This document shows, piece by piece, positions 7,233-15,798 of a stretch of 35,772 nt of DNA; position 1 is the stretch's first letter, and every line of letters begins with the position of its first letter. Source of the stretch: Rhizobium sp. Root483D2 (GTDB lineage Bacteria > Pseudomonadota > Alphaproteobacteria > Rhizobiales > Rhizobiaceae); NCBI RefSeq assembly GCF_001426685.1, contig NZ_LMFB01000009.1, positions 163,941-199,712 of the forward strand. Reading direction: 5' to 3'. Below the pieces are notes generated by a model, which saw nothing but the letters and a program-made list of their open reading frames with translations, was not told where the DNA came from and ran no database searches. Position numbers and translations under genes: made by a program.

Positions 7233-9266
7233 TCAACTCCCACCCTTAACAACAGTCTGCGATTCAACATGAATAATGGAGAAAATCGGCTGGAATACTG
7301 GTGCCAGAAATTTGGCACCTTGCAGAGACAGGTGGTCCCCGTCCTTATAGAGAACTTTTCCATCGGCCATGGCGTGGCATTTTTCACCGTCGCACAGCGC
7401 CTTCATCGGATCGACCAGAAAAGAGCCACTTTCTTCCGCGCTGAGCGTTAATATCTGGCGTGACAGCGCCTGCCTGCGTTGCGTGTATGCAAGCGGAGGG
7501 GCGATATCGAGAGACAAGCCGGTCATTTTGGCGCGCGCCAGCGCTTCTGGCACATCACGCCCCATTTCCGGCACGTCCATGACCAAGACGACTCGTGTAC
7601 CCTGCTGGGCAAGCTTGGCGATGGTCGTGCGGAAGCTTGCAAGGATGGGGGCAGAGAAGTCTTCCAGTTCCGGCTTAGGTGACGCATCGAAGTAAATTCC
7701 CTCGCCTGGCAGTTCCGCCCGGTGAACATATTTGGGCCAGTAACCGACCAGAAAGACGAACGGAAATTTTTCCCTTTCGATCAGGTCCATGATGGCCTTG
7801 TTGGTGTCCTTGCACCGGTCGACGAAATGCTGGGGACCAAACACTGTATCGGGAAGCGGCGGGCAGGATGCCCGCCCGACAAACTTGCCGGATACGCCGC
7901 TTTGAAGCGCCGCATCGCTGATCGCCGGCGCAATTGCCGCTGCATGAGAATCTCCCCAGACAAGGAATTGAGGCTTGCCATCGCCCACGGCCCCCATGGC
8001 GCAGAGGTTTCCCTCTCGAATGGCGCCCAGTTGCAAACCGCTCCCGTCGGTATCCGTAAAGCATTTTTCCGACAGGAACGGGCCTTTATCGTAAGTGGCC
8101 GCGTACAGCGCGTAGACGTCCTTTGGCAACCGTTGGGGAATGCCGCCCATGTCCTTGACGACAAAACCGAACGCGACCGCCGCGATCATGGCGCCGCCAC
8201 TGACACCGAGCATAATCAGCTTTGACGATGCGACCGCGCCATAACGTGCCGGTTGTTCGATCAAGCGCCAGGAGAGATAGGCGAAGAAAAATGAGAGAAC
8301 CACGACCTGAACGCTGTTCATGAAAGTCAGTTCATGACCCAGCCAATTTCTGAAAAAGACGATAACGGGCCAGTGCCAAAGATAGAGGGAATAGGAGAGC
8401 CGACCGATCGCAACAAAGACACGGCTGTTTAAGACGGCCGCAACAATTCCGTCCTTGGCGCCGGCATGAATGACCAGAGCGGTTGCCACGCACGGGAGCG
8501 CCGCGTAAACGCCTGGAAACGGCGTTTCACGGGAATAGAGGAAAACGGCAGCCAAAATGCCACCGATCCCCAAAAGGCTAAGATATTTCGGTAATCCAGC
8601 GCGGTAGTCCGGACGCGGTACTATCGCGATCGCCGAGCCAATCAGAAGCTCCCAAACGCGGAAATGAAGGAAATAGAAGGCCTTTTCCGGCGAATGAAAT
8701 ACCGCCCAGCTGCTGGCGGCAAACGATGCCAAAAGCACGGTCAGCAAGATCCCGGTCAAATGTTTTCTGGCGTATTTGTGGGCAAGCACGAGCGCCACGG
8801 GAAAGACGATGTAGAATTGCTCTTCCAGCGACAGTGACCAGGTATGCAGCAAAGGTTTGAATTCGGCGGCGATATCGAAGTAGCCGCTCTCGCTCTCAAA
8901 AAGCAGGTTCGACGTGAACAGCGCTGCCGCTCTCACACTTTCAGCGAAATATTCAAACTCCTTCGGCATGAAGAGGAACCATGCCACGACTGACGTCGCC
9001 AGGATCATCGAAAACAATGCAGGCAGGATGCGGCGGATGCGCCGCAGATAGAACCTGCCAAAACTGAAGTCATCCTGGTCCAGATCGGCCATGATCACTC
9101 TGGCCATGAAATAGCCGGAGAGAACGAAAAACACATCGACTCCGACAAACCCGCCGGGAAACCAGGAGATATCCGCGTGGAAAAACAGGACGGGCAAAAT
9201 TGCGACGGCTCTTAGTCCGTCAAGGTCTGGCCTGTAATCAAGATGTCTGTTGGCCACTGCTTCCAT
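7233..9266 (-). CDS. OafA/YrhL-type membrane acyltransferase with C-terminal SGNH domain
   Basis: 677 aa. Residues about 8-375 are an acyltransferase-3 domain: the PDLDGLRAVAI opening, H30 in FFHAD, the RRIRRILPA arginine motif (about 75-83) and some ten hydrophobic helices. The C-terminal part (about 430-665) is an SGNH-type domain with GDSH (S440) and a distal DGDH (D644, H645), so the serine, aspartate and histidine of the triad are present. Enzymes of this layout move acetyl or similar groups across the inner membrane onto LPS, O-antigen, exopolysaccharide or peptidoglycan sugars. The gene opens a region of glycosyltransferases, so decoration of a surface glycan is likely; acceptor and acyl group are unknown. 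No strong ribosome site precedes the ATG. The 291 bp between it and the cyclase gene hold only a weak CCGGC/GCCGG hairpin near 7080. Confidence 0.92.
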   Translation of the reverse strand: MEAVANRHLDYRPDLDGLRAVAILPVLFFHADISWFPGGFVGVDVFFVLSGYFMARVIMADLDQDDFSFGRFYLRRIRRILPALFSMILATSVVAWFLFMPKEFEYFAESVRAAALFTSNLLFESESGYFDIAAEFKPLLHTWSLSLEEQFYIVFPVALVLAHKYARKHLTGILLTVLLASFAASSWAVFHSPEKAFYFLHFRVWELLIGSAIAIVPRPDYRAGLPKYLSLLGIGGILAAVFLYSRETPFPGVYAALPCVATALVIHAGAKDGIVAAVLNSRVFVAIGRLSYSLYLWHWPVIVFFRNWLGHELTFMNSVQVVVLSFFFAYLSWRLIEQPARYGAVASSKLIMLGVSGGAMIAAVAFGFVVKDMGGIPQRLPKDVYALYAATYDKGPFLSEKCFTDTDGSGLQLGAIREGNLCAMGAVGDGKPQFLVWGDSHAAAIAPAISDAALQSGVSGKFVGRASCPPLPDTVFGPQHFVDRCKDTNKAIMDLIEREKFPFVFLVGYWPKYVHRAELPGEGIYFDASPKPELEDFSAPILASFRTTIAKLAQQGTRVVLVMDVPEMGRDVPEALARAKMTGLSLDIAPPLAYTQRRQALSRQILTLSAEESGSFLVDPMKALCDGEKCHAMADGKVLYKDGDHLSLQGAKFLAPVFQPIFSIIHVESQTVVKGGS

Positions 9267-9714
9267 CCATTTAGCGAACTCACTTGGTCTTCGTCACGCG
9301 ACGCCTACATGCAGGAGGCCGTGTATAGGAAGGTTTCCGATCGGTGTCCAAATCATTGATCAGAAAAAATGCCGCACTTCTGCAACGTGAACGAACTCCA
9401 GAGCAGTCATTGAGTGCTAACTATCACTTAATGCATCCTGTACGTGCGTATATGCTACAAGAATAACCCGCAGCATGAATTGTATCGGAATCGCCTATCC
9501 CGCAATTGTGGAAGATAAAGGATGATCTTGTTCAATTGTTTGCATCATCCTGCCGCAGATACGCCTGAAATCCTTGGATTACAGCACGGCCAAGCCAGCC
9601 TATTTTATCCGAACATCCTGAAATCTAACGGGGAAATACAGAAATAGCTGGCGCTCTACGGGAAAACGGATTTATATTTTACTGCCAAAACTCCAGATAC
9701 CCGCAGGTTTTTCC
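9267..9714. other. 448-bp intergenic region between divergent genes
   Basis: AT-richer than the flanking genes. No protein gene is convincing. Two symmetrical elements are visible: an imperfect palindrome TTGAGTG-N8-CACTTAA at 9410-9431 and a perfect 8-bp inverted repeat AGGATGAT/ATCATCCT (9519-9526 and 9544-9551, 17-nt loop). The region must carry the promoters of the acyltransferase (-) and of the next gene (+); I cannot place -35/-10 boxes securely. Confidence 0.5.
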
Positions 9715-10419
9715 TTGAATACAGACATCGATCATCTCCAGAATTTTCGAGCGGAACACCGCAAATGGCTTACCAAGCTGGGAATTTTGGATCGGCCCTG
9801 GCTGCTGTTCGGATCTGCGCCTGACCCGACCCTTCCACAGGAAATTCTGCAAAAATGCGCGCGCGTTGATATTAACAATGCGGGAAAAACCGCAAATCAG
9901 CTTGGGCTCCCCCCTGCCGACCTGACATTCCGCAAGAAAAAGAAGTCCTGGGAGGAGCACCCCTATGTGCGGACGCGGGGTCTTTTGTGGCTCCATACGA
10001 GACCGCTCTGGGTCATGCACCTCAAACTCCTGTTGAAACCCAACGTTCGCTACAAAAGCCTGATGCGGGCAACGAAGAGTGACCGGGAGGCGATCGTTCA
10101 CCACGTCAGCGGCGGCCTGCCTGCTGAGATCGGAGACGTGGGCAAAGTGACGAACGGCGTTGCAGCGCTCTGCTATGCGCTCTTCATGGGTGTGCCCTCT
10201 GTGACGCTGGCCGGCTTCTCCTTGCAGAAAATGGGGCATTCCTACAATGCCAAGGGAAGCGTTCGCAGACAGATCGAGGAGGATACCTTCGTGCTGACGC
10301 AATTGCGCAATCGCGGCGATGTCTTCACCACCGAGCGAGACCTCTCAGACTATGTGGGCATTCCGCTTGCGCAAAGCTACCAGGATATTTCCGCCGTAAA
10401 GCCTGGTGTAAAACCCTAA
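9715..10419 (+). CDS. Sialyltransferase-like / DUF115-like glycan-biosynthesis protein (paralogue 1)
   Basis: 234 aa, soluble, no signal peptide. The order of motifs is LLFGSAPDP (about 31-38), VDINN (51-55), PPADLTF (66-72), then NGVAALCYALFMGVPSVTLAG (starting about 147), GHSYN (174-178) and a C-terminal DYVGIPL. The same order occurs in the protein at 13996-14730, so the two are paralogues. The nucleotide-binding-like GSAP loop followed by a GxxA...G helix-strand resembles CMP-sialic-acid-type transferases (GT42/GT29) or DUF115 proteins. This is fold-level resemblance judged by eye, not a substrate assignment. The frame has no ATG upstream of the conserved part; TTG 9715, preceded by CAGGT, is the only usual start codon after the in-frame stop at 9619. 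The gene converges on the GT39 gene with 12 bp between. Confidence 0.75.
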   Translation: MNTDIDHLQNFRAEHRKWLTKLGILDRPWLLFGSAPDPTLPQEILQKCARVDINNAGKTANQLGLPPADLTFRKKKKSWEEHPYVRTRGLLWLHTRPLWVMHLKLLLKPNVRYKSLMRATKSDREAIVHHVSGGLPAEIGDVGKVTNGVAALCYALFMGVPSVTLAGFSLQKMGHSYNAKGSVRRQIEEDTFVLTQLRNRGDVFTTERDLSDYVGIPLAQSYQDISAVKPGVKP

Positions 10420-10431
10420 TCGGGCTGCCGG

Positions 10432-11922
10432 TCAGGGACGCTCGATCCAGCTATAGCCGAAGCGATAGGTGTCGCCGCTTTTTCCCCGATGATAGGGAAT
10501 GCTGAGAAAACGGCTTTCCAGCCTTTCTGCCGCTATGCCGTTTTTTGCCAGGAATGCGATGATGTTCGGCGGAATGCTCTGCCGATCGTCACCTTGGGCT
10601 GACCAAACCGCAAGAAGCGGGCCTGCGGGTACGGGAAGAGTGCCGATTTCTGCGGGAAAGTACGTCAGGAATACGGGTGTATCGGGAAACTCGATCTTCA
10701 GATTTCCTGCCAGAATACGGTCATCCACAACCACCCCGCTTGGCTTCGCATCCCGTTCGCTCAAAACAGTGTGGGTAAAATCGCTATAGGGTGTATGCGC
10801 AAAGGAATAGCGGCCAATCATGGGACCAGCATAAACGCTGGCAAAAAGCATCAGGATTGTGCCAACGGACAGGAAAGCCACAATCCCCACAAACTTTGGC
10901 AATCGCGGTGAAGCCTCGATGTGAGCCGCATCGATCTTGGCTGCAAGATAAAGCGGCGTCAGGATAATGAAGAGCACAAGCCATTTTTCGCGGACATGTG
11001 TCGCTTGAATTCCGATGACAATAACAGCCACGATCACCAGACAGGCAACGAGCATGCGTCCGGTGACGCGCGTCCATTGGCTTTCAGCCTTGGCGATCTC
11101 TTTGAGGTGACCGTAGAAGACAAGGCCGAACACGGCGGCCGGAATGGCGATGCTCTTGACGATCGCGATACACAAGGCGAGGAGCCCATGAAAGACATGG
11201 GGTAAGACTGCGGATTCGGCGCCTTCCTTCATTTCGCTGATCGTGCCGCCGCTTGCCAGGGCGAGGTTTGAAAACACCCAGTAGATATGCGGAGCGGCGA
11301 CGACAAATGCTGCCGCTGCAGCCAAAAGAACTCTCCAGTCGAAGAGGCGCTTGCGCAATTCCACCTCCGGCAGAATGGCGATGACCGCCGCAACGGGGAT
11401 GACCACGAAATTATACTTCGCAAGGACACCCAGCCCGACAGCAAGACCCGTCATCAGATAGGTGGACAGGCGCGGTGCCTTGAGAGTTTCCAGAAACCCG
11501 TAGAGAAACAGTGACACGGTAAACAACGCGGCAACCGTGTGGGAAAGGTCGCGTTGCACCAGGAGAAAGATGGCCGGCACGGTCAATATACCCAGCATCG
11601 CCATCATGGAGAGGGCGCGATCGGAGATGATTGCCCGCGCCGCCAACCCATAGAAAAACAGAGCGCACAGCAGAAAGCCGTTTTTTACAATCGTCAATGT
11701 GGCGACCGATATTCCGAACATCCCGGAAACAATATATTGCAACCAGTTGTAGAGAGGCGGTTGCGTTCCGTATCCAGCCAGAAAGAACTGGGATAAAAAT
11801 GCTTGTTCCGACTCGTCGATCTCGAGAGATTCCTGCCGCAGCAACCTGACGGTGACGCTGATCAGGCAATATATCGCCACCAAAAAGAAAACCAGTTCTG
11901 GCTTGCGGACCAATAATTTCAT
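10432..11922 (-). CDS. GT39/PMT-type integral membrane glycosyltransferase (ArnT-like)
   Basis: 496 aa with about ten or more hydrophobic helices. The first periplasmic loop has the acidic motif EIDESEQAF (about 36-44) followed by GYGTQPPLYNWLQ, and QRDLSHT and LAKYNF occur farther on. These are typical of PMT_2/ArnT-like enzymes, which use a polyprenyl-phosphate sugar as donor and act on the periplasmic side of the inner membrane. In Gram-negative bacteria such enzymes modify lipid A, LPS core or other surface glycans. Acceptor and sugar cannot be read from sequence. The gene lies alone on the minus strand between two convergent or divergent glycan genes. Confidence 0.88.
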   Translation of the reverse strand: MKLLVRKPELVFFLVAIYCLISVTVRLLRQESLEIDESEQAFLSQFFLAGYGTQPPLYNWLQYIVSGMFGISVATLTIVKNGFLLCALFFYGLAARAIISDRALSMMAMLGILTVPAIFLLVQRDLSHTVAALFTVSLFLYGFLETLKAPRLSTYLMTGLAVGLGVLAKYNFVVIPVAAVIAILPEVELRKRLFDWRVLLAAAAAFVVAAPHIYWVFSNLALASGGTISEMKEGAESAVLPHVFHGLLALCIAIVKSIAIPAAVFGLVFYGHLKEIAKAESQWTRVTGRMLVACLVIVAVIVIGIQATHVREKWLVLFIILTPLYLAAKIDAAHIEASPRLPKFVGIVAFLSVGTILMLFASVYAGPMIGRYSFAHTPYSDFTHTVLSERDAKPSGVVVDDRILAGNLKIEFPDTPVFLTYFPAEIGTLPVPAGPLLAVWSAQGDDRQSIPPNIIAFLAKNGIAAERLESRFLSIPYHRGKSGDTYRFGYSWIERP

Positions 11923-12253
11923 CGTCTGCTTTCTACCAATAGCGCCGGAATATTAGGCACCTATATCAAGTTCGGTGCGATTGCCAGCTTGCAGACACCC
12001 TCCGCACTGCCCTTCGCAGCAAGCTGACGCTTACGTAATGCGAGCGTTGCCCGGCATTCGCCCTTGAAGGCCATGCAGAGGCGGCTATTTTAGTTGCTCG
12101 ATGAGGATGACACCCCTAAGCTTGCATTTCGACAGAAGGGATGGAACTGGAAAACAAAATGCAGAGTGATGCGTATCTCTGGAACTGTTGTGCAGCTGGA
12201 AACAACCACGCGCTGCACTTAACCTGACCTGAAACTTGAGAATCGGAACAGTT
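11923..12253. other. 331-bp intergenic region between divergent glycosyltransferase genes
   Basis: Separates the GT39 gene (-) from the GT8-like gene (+), so it should carry both promoters. A 28-codon frame (12141-12227) has no homologue I recognise and a poor ribosome site; I do not call it. No clear terminator, repeat or RNA gene is visible. Confidence 0.4.
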
Positions 12254-12937
12254 ATGACGGACAAGGCTAACGTATACATCGGCTTCGACAGCAAGGAAGT
12301 TGTCGCCTATCACGTGCTCACCCAGAGCATTTTGGAGAAAAGCTCCATCCCAGTCTCTTTCACGCCCATCTCGTTGGACAATGTCGGACAGATTTTCACG
12401 CGCGAACGAAATGCGCTTCAATCGACAGAGTTTTCATTTTCCCGGTTCCTGGTCCCATATCTGAGCAATTTTGAAGGCTGGTCCCTGTTTGCCGATTGCG
12501 ACATGCTCATGCGCACCGATATCGCAAAGCTGTGGGAATTGCGCGACGACCGTTACGCGGCGATGTGCGTCAAACATAACTATGTCCCGAAGGTCGAAAC
12601 GAAATTTCTCGGGCAGGTTCAGACCAAATACGAGAAAAAGAATTGGTCGAGCGTCATTCTGTTCAACAATGCCAAATGCAAAAAACTTGACCTGGACTAT
12701 GTCAACAGCGCAACCGGCCTTGAGCTTCACCAGTTCAAATGGCTGGAATCGGAGGAGCTGATCGGCGAACTCCCACCGACCTGGAACTGGCTGGTGAACG
12801 AATACGAACACAATGAAAACGCCGATCTCGTTCACTTCACGGATGGCGGCCCCTATTTCGAAGAATACAAGAACGACGACTATGCGCAGGAGTGGTTTGA
12901 TGCGCGCGAACGTGTCCTCTTCGTTCAACAGCGTTGA
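12254..12937 (+). CDS. GT8-like glycosyltransferase
   Basis: 227 aa. The N-terminus runs strand-loop NVYIGFDSKE, like nucleotide-sugar transferases of the GT-A fold. The metal-binding DxD motif is DCD at 81-83 in SLFADCDMLMRTDI, and a second conserved-looking region is WSSVILFNNAKC. The C-terminal ENADLVHFTDGGPYF matches the histidine-containing end of GT8-type enzymes. It is probably cytoplasmic and adds one sugar to an LPS or capsule precursor; donor and acceptor are unknown. ATG 12254 is chosen over TTG 12236 because the homology begins at the second codon group. A strong hairpin follows the stop. Confidence 0.85.
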   Translation: MTDKANVYIGFDSKEVVAYHVLTQSILEKSSIPVSFTPISLDNVGQIFTRERNALQSTEFSFSRFLVPYLSNFEGWSLFADCDMLMRTDIAKLWELRDDRYAAMCVKHNYVPKVETKFLGQVQTKYEKKNWSSVILFNNAKCKKLDLDYVNSATGLELHQFKWLESEELIGELPPTWNWLVNEYEHNENADLVHFTDGGPYFEEYKNDDYAQEWFDARERVLFVQQR

Positions 12938-12957
12938 GGCTTGAAGCCGTCATCGGT

Positions 12958-12994
12958 TACAGCCCCGGTTGCGCCGGGGCTGTAGGCCTGTTTT
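12958..12994 (+). terminator. Rho-independent terminator after the GT8-like gene
   Basis: An 11-bp stem (12958-12968 with 12974-12984, core ACAGCCCCGG/CCGGGGCTGT) with a 5-nt loop is followed by TTTT at 12991-12994. It sits 21 bp after the stop. The facing minus-strand gene ends at 12993, but the U-tract is only on the plus-strand side. Confidence 0.85.
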
Positions 12995-13907
12995 AGAGCG
13001 GCGTGCGATGCCTGGAAAATGTGTCGTTGTAGCCCAAGCCGATCAGCTCAAGTGCAGATGTTGACGAGTAGTTTTCGAGCTCGACGCCGTTTTCGCTGGC
13101 AAATTCTTTGGCGAGCGCCAAATGGCTGAGAATACGGCCCTGTCCCCTTTGAATTCCGGTGAAGCTGCGGGTTTCCTTCTCATAAAAGCGGGGCTCGTTC
13201 GCGTTGGCGATGTCTATGCCCAAAAAACCCAGTTTTTTCAAATCCAGCGACAAGGCAAACTGTACCGCTGACACGACGACCGAGCCGCCCCTGAAGACAC
13301 CCGCACCAGGGTCTGTCGAAAACCCAGCTTCTCCGTCAGTGCTCAGCCTTATGTAAGGCAGCGCCTTCAATTCAGCGATGCCTCTGCGTTTGTGCTGGTA
13401 CGGTTTTTGAACATCGTCGGAAAAAATGATCTGCCGATGTTGCAGCCAGGACCGGTCTTGCTCGCAAATTGCCCTGATCACGCTGACGGAGAAGACGCAT
13501 GGACAATGCGGCGGAATTCTTTGAAAGAGGTCGAAGTGGTTCCAGACAAATCGCTCATCATCAATGACAACGGCGAGTGGTGTTGCGATCTGATCGGGCA
13601 CGAGATGCAGGGACCCGTTCAAAAGTATACACGAATTGTCCTCCGCGCGCGACAAGTCGCAACTCCCGATGGAAGGTCCTGTACCGACGATATAGATGGC
13701 CAGGCTTTGCGTATGAATGCCCTCGGCAGCGCTGATCAATCGTCCAACCAGAGTACCACGATAATAGATCGAACCACGCTCCTGCCGGGTCGGCGGAATG
13801 AGCTTGAGACCGGGAAGCCAATCCTGCAAATGGGCGCGGGATTTTCCGCCGAAGAGCTGGGCTGCAAGCTTTATGAACGTCCTTGATAAAGGGCGATTTG
13901 CGGGCAT
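12993..13907 (-). CDS. Sialyltransferase-like / LPS-core-type glycan-biosynthesis protein
   Basis: 304 aa, soluble. The motif order is IYIVGTGPSIGSCDL (about 71-85), ILLNGS (94-99), VVIDDERF (113-120), GGSVVVSAVQFAL (about 207-219) and LGFLGIDI (226-233). The GTGPS loop, a following NGS turn and a late small-residue helix ending in GID recall GT42 sialyltransferases and DUF115 proteins. It is more distant from the paralogue pair at 9715 and 13996 but has the same overall order. ATG 13907 is preferred to TTG 13913. It is the last of three minus-strand genes from 15615 that are probably co-transcribed, 88 bp after the previous stop. The sugar transferred is unknown. Confidence 0.78.
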   Translation of the reverse strand: MPANRPLSRTFIKLAAQLFGGKSRAHLQDWLPGLKLIPPTRQERGSIYYRGTLVGRLISAAEGIHTQSLAIYIVGTGPSIGSCDLSRAEDNSCILLNGSLHLVPDQIATPLAVVIDDERFVWNHFDLFQRIPPHCPCVFSVSVIRAICEQDRSWLQHRQIIFSDDVQKPYQHKRRGIAELKALPYIRLSTDGEAGFSTDPGAGVFRGGSVVVSAVQFALSLDLKKLGFLGIDIANANEPRFYEKETRSFTGIQRGQGRILSHLALAKEFASENGVELENYSSTSALELIGLGYNDTFSRHRTPL

Positions 13908-13995
13908 TGGCAACCGTCTCTTTCCATGTGTCGCTCTTGCGTATATGGCTACGACAGCGCGCCGGCCAAGATTAGCATGAGGCTGTCACGGGATA

Positions 13996-14730
13996 TCATC
14001 CCCATTCGCTGCCGGTCCAGAGAGGAATTCCGATGTCCTCTGACACTTTCGGATCTGCCGTATATAGGGGACGCTTCTGCGCCAGAAGCTTGGCCACGAT
14101 CGCCTTGTCCATTTGCACATGCGCACGCGCTAAACCGGCCTGATTGTAGGCGTGCCCTGTCGAGCCCGGATTGATACCGGTGATGATCACCGCCGGCGCT
14201 CCGTTGTGAAACGCAAAGAGCACCGCGTTCATACCGTTCGAGCATTTGGATTCCGTGTCGAGTTCCAGGGATTTGACACCGGCGACCCGGTCCAGAAGTG
14301 CCATCCGCTCATACCGGTCAACAATTTGCAGACTGTCATATTGATAGTCGAAAGCTCTTAGCCCTTTTTCCAGGCGCGGCCGATCGTCCTTGCGCCACAG
14401 AAAAACATAGAGAGCGCCGGTTCGCTGTCCCGACAGGACCCGCCGTACCTCCACGGCATTGGTGTTGGTTCCTTCGATCTGATTGAACTGCAGGAACGTG
14501 ATATCCGGCGCCGAGAAGCCCCAGGGCGCTATCACCGATTGCGAGCCATTGATGGTGATGATCGGAAAATCGGCCTGCCAACCCCTGACCTTATTCGATA
14601 CGGGGGCAGAACCGACGACAACAACGGGCGCCTTGAAGGGCGCGGGTGCAGCGGGCGGCGCTGGCCGGATGATCTGGTACTTGAAGTTCCGGTAGAGCCG
14701 CTTGCGTGTCTCTGCAATCCACGATGCCAT
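13996..14730 (-). CDS. Sialyltransferase-like / DUF115-like glycan-biosynthesis protein (paralogue 2)
   Basis: 244 aa. After a basic N-terminus and a proline/alanine linker come VVVVGSAPVS (36-45), IITING (57-62), APDITFLQF (74-82), SNGMNAVLFAFHNGAPAVI (164-182), TGHAYN (191-196) and a C-terminal EDIGIPLW. This matches the protein at 9715-10419 motif by motif, including GSAP, GHxYN and the GIPL end, so a shared origin is clear. A GT-like role with a nucleotide-sugar donor is inferred from the GSAP loop. It is the middle gene of the three-gene minus-strand unit, 48 bp after the preceding stop, with AGAG before the ATG. Confidence 0.78.
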   Translation of the reverse strand: MASWIAETRKRLYRNFKYQIIRPAPPAAPAPFKAPVVVVGSAPVSNKVRGWQADFPIITINGSQSVIAPWGFSAPDITFLQFNQIEGTNTNAVEVRRVLSGQRTGALYVFLWRKDDRPRLEKGLRAFDYQYDSLQIVDRYERMALLDRVAGVKSLELDTESKCSNGMNAVLFAFHNGAPAVIITGINPGSTGHAYNQAGLARAHVQMDKAIVAKLLAQKRPLYTADPKVSEDIGIPLWTGSEWG

Positions 14731-14778
14731 GTTATTTTCTCTTGTTCAGCCACGCTGAGCGCTGCCCGATCAGCAGCT

Positions 14779-15615
14779 CTATTTGGTGTCCGCGCTTCTT
14801 TTCAAGAATTTCGGCTTCAAGCGTCGCAAGAACAGATCGAGCGAGCGAACCGCATTGGTCAGCGAGATGAGCTTGTCGACCTGGGCGTCTGTTTCGCCCA
14901 AGCGGCGAGAGATAACGTCTGAAATTGTTGCGGAAATTTCGGTAGTCAAGAGCTCCGGGAACCGCAGAGCCAGTTTTGCGTAGCTGCTTGCAGCCATACC
15001 CTCATGGATCGACAGGTTGCCGGCCCTTGCCGAAAGCCGGAGGAACACTTGCTCGAACGTCCAGTCGTGCACCGAGACCACACGCCATTTGTCGCTCCGT
15101 TTCGCCGAGAAACCGGCAAGAACGATCTCGGCTGGAATCTTCTGATCGGTAAGCCACAAGGACATTGCAAAGCCTGTGGTCGGAACTTTATCCACCGGGT
15201 AAAAATCGGCGCAATAGTCCACCAGATCCAGATGGCCAGTCGGTGTATCGAGGTAGTCCGCCTGGGTATTGAACCGTTCCGCCGTGCTCAAGCGCACGTT
15301 CATGATCCCGAGAAATGTATCGGCCGCCAATAATTTGACGACCTCAGCCACTTCACCGCGATAAACGATATTGGCGCCCTTCGGCTGTGCCCGCGATATC
15401 AGCAGGGAGTTGCCCGGAAATGGCCGCCCCAAAACCTTGTAGACCTTGTTGAAGAAGACAAAGAGCGCGGTATCGGGATAGTCTCGTTGCAGGCCTTCCA
15501 TGTCGATGTCATCGCTGTTGGCAACCAGAACGATGTGCGAAAATTGGGCAAAGAGATCCCGCCACTCATTGTGGATTTTCAAGTTGGTTGTCGCACCGGG
15601 CCTGGGCAAATTCAT
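14779..15615 (-). CDS. Glycosyltransferase-like protein, GT29/sialyltransferase-like layout
   Basis: 278 aa, soluble. Visible blocks are HIVLVANSDD (27-36), LFVFFNKVYK (51-60), VPTTGFAMSLWL (144-155), EIVLAGFSAK (163-172) and VSVHDWTFEQ (180-189). A nucleotide-binding-like first strand, an FNK turn, a TGFAMS helix and a late HDW resemble the sialyl-motif order of GT29-type proteins. Relatives are, from memory, sometimes annotated as Kdo cytidylyltransferase in rhizobia, which the motifs do not support. It is first in the minus-strand unit running to 12993, and 183 bp from the divergent GT92-like gene. The acceptor is unknown. Confidence 0.7.
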   Translation of the reverse strand: MNLPRPGATTNLKIHNEWRDLFAQFSHIVLVANSDDIDMEGLQRDYPDTALFVFFNKVYKVLGRPFPGNSLLISRAQPKGANIVYRGEVAEVVKLLAADTFLGIMNVRLSTAERFNTQADYLDTPTGHLDLVDYCADFYPVDKVPTTGFAMSLWLTDQKIPAEIVLAGFSAKRSDKWRVVSVHDWTFEQVFLRLSARAGNLSIHEGMAASSYAKLALRFPELLTTEISATISDVISRRLGETDAQVDKLISLTNAVRSLDLFLRRLKPKFLKRSADTK

Positions 15616-15798
15616 GATTGTTCAATCCGCGCCTGTGGTTATCCGCCTTTCAGCGAATCCAAGCGATTACTTTATAAATCTTTGTTCCTGAAAGCAATTC
15701 AGCGGGTCCCTTGCATTCCGGCTTAGCCTATGACCAGAGCTAGCCGGCGGAGATATCCTGTTCTATATCTGACAATCTTGGGGAGAGTGACCACATCT

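Noticed and set aside
12141..12227. A 28-codon small frame upstream of the GT8-like gene
   Set aside because: Poor ribosome site, no hydrophobic or regulatory pattern, and no sign of coding selection that can be judged from one sequence.
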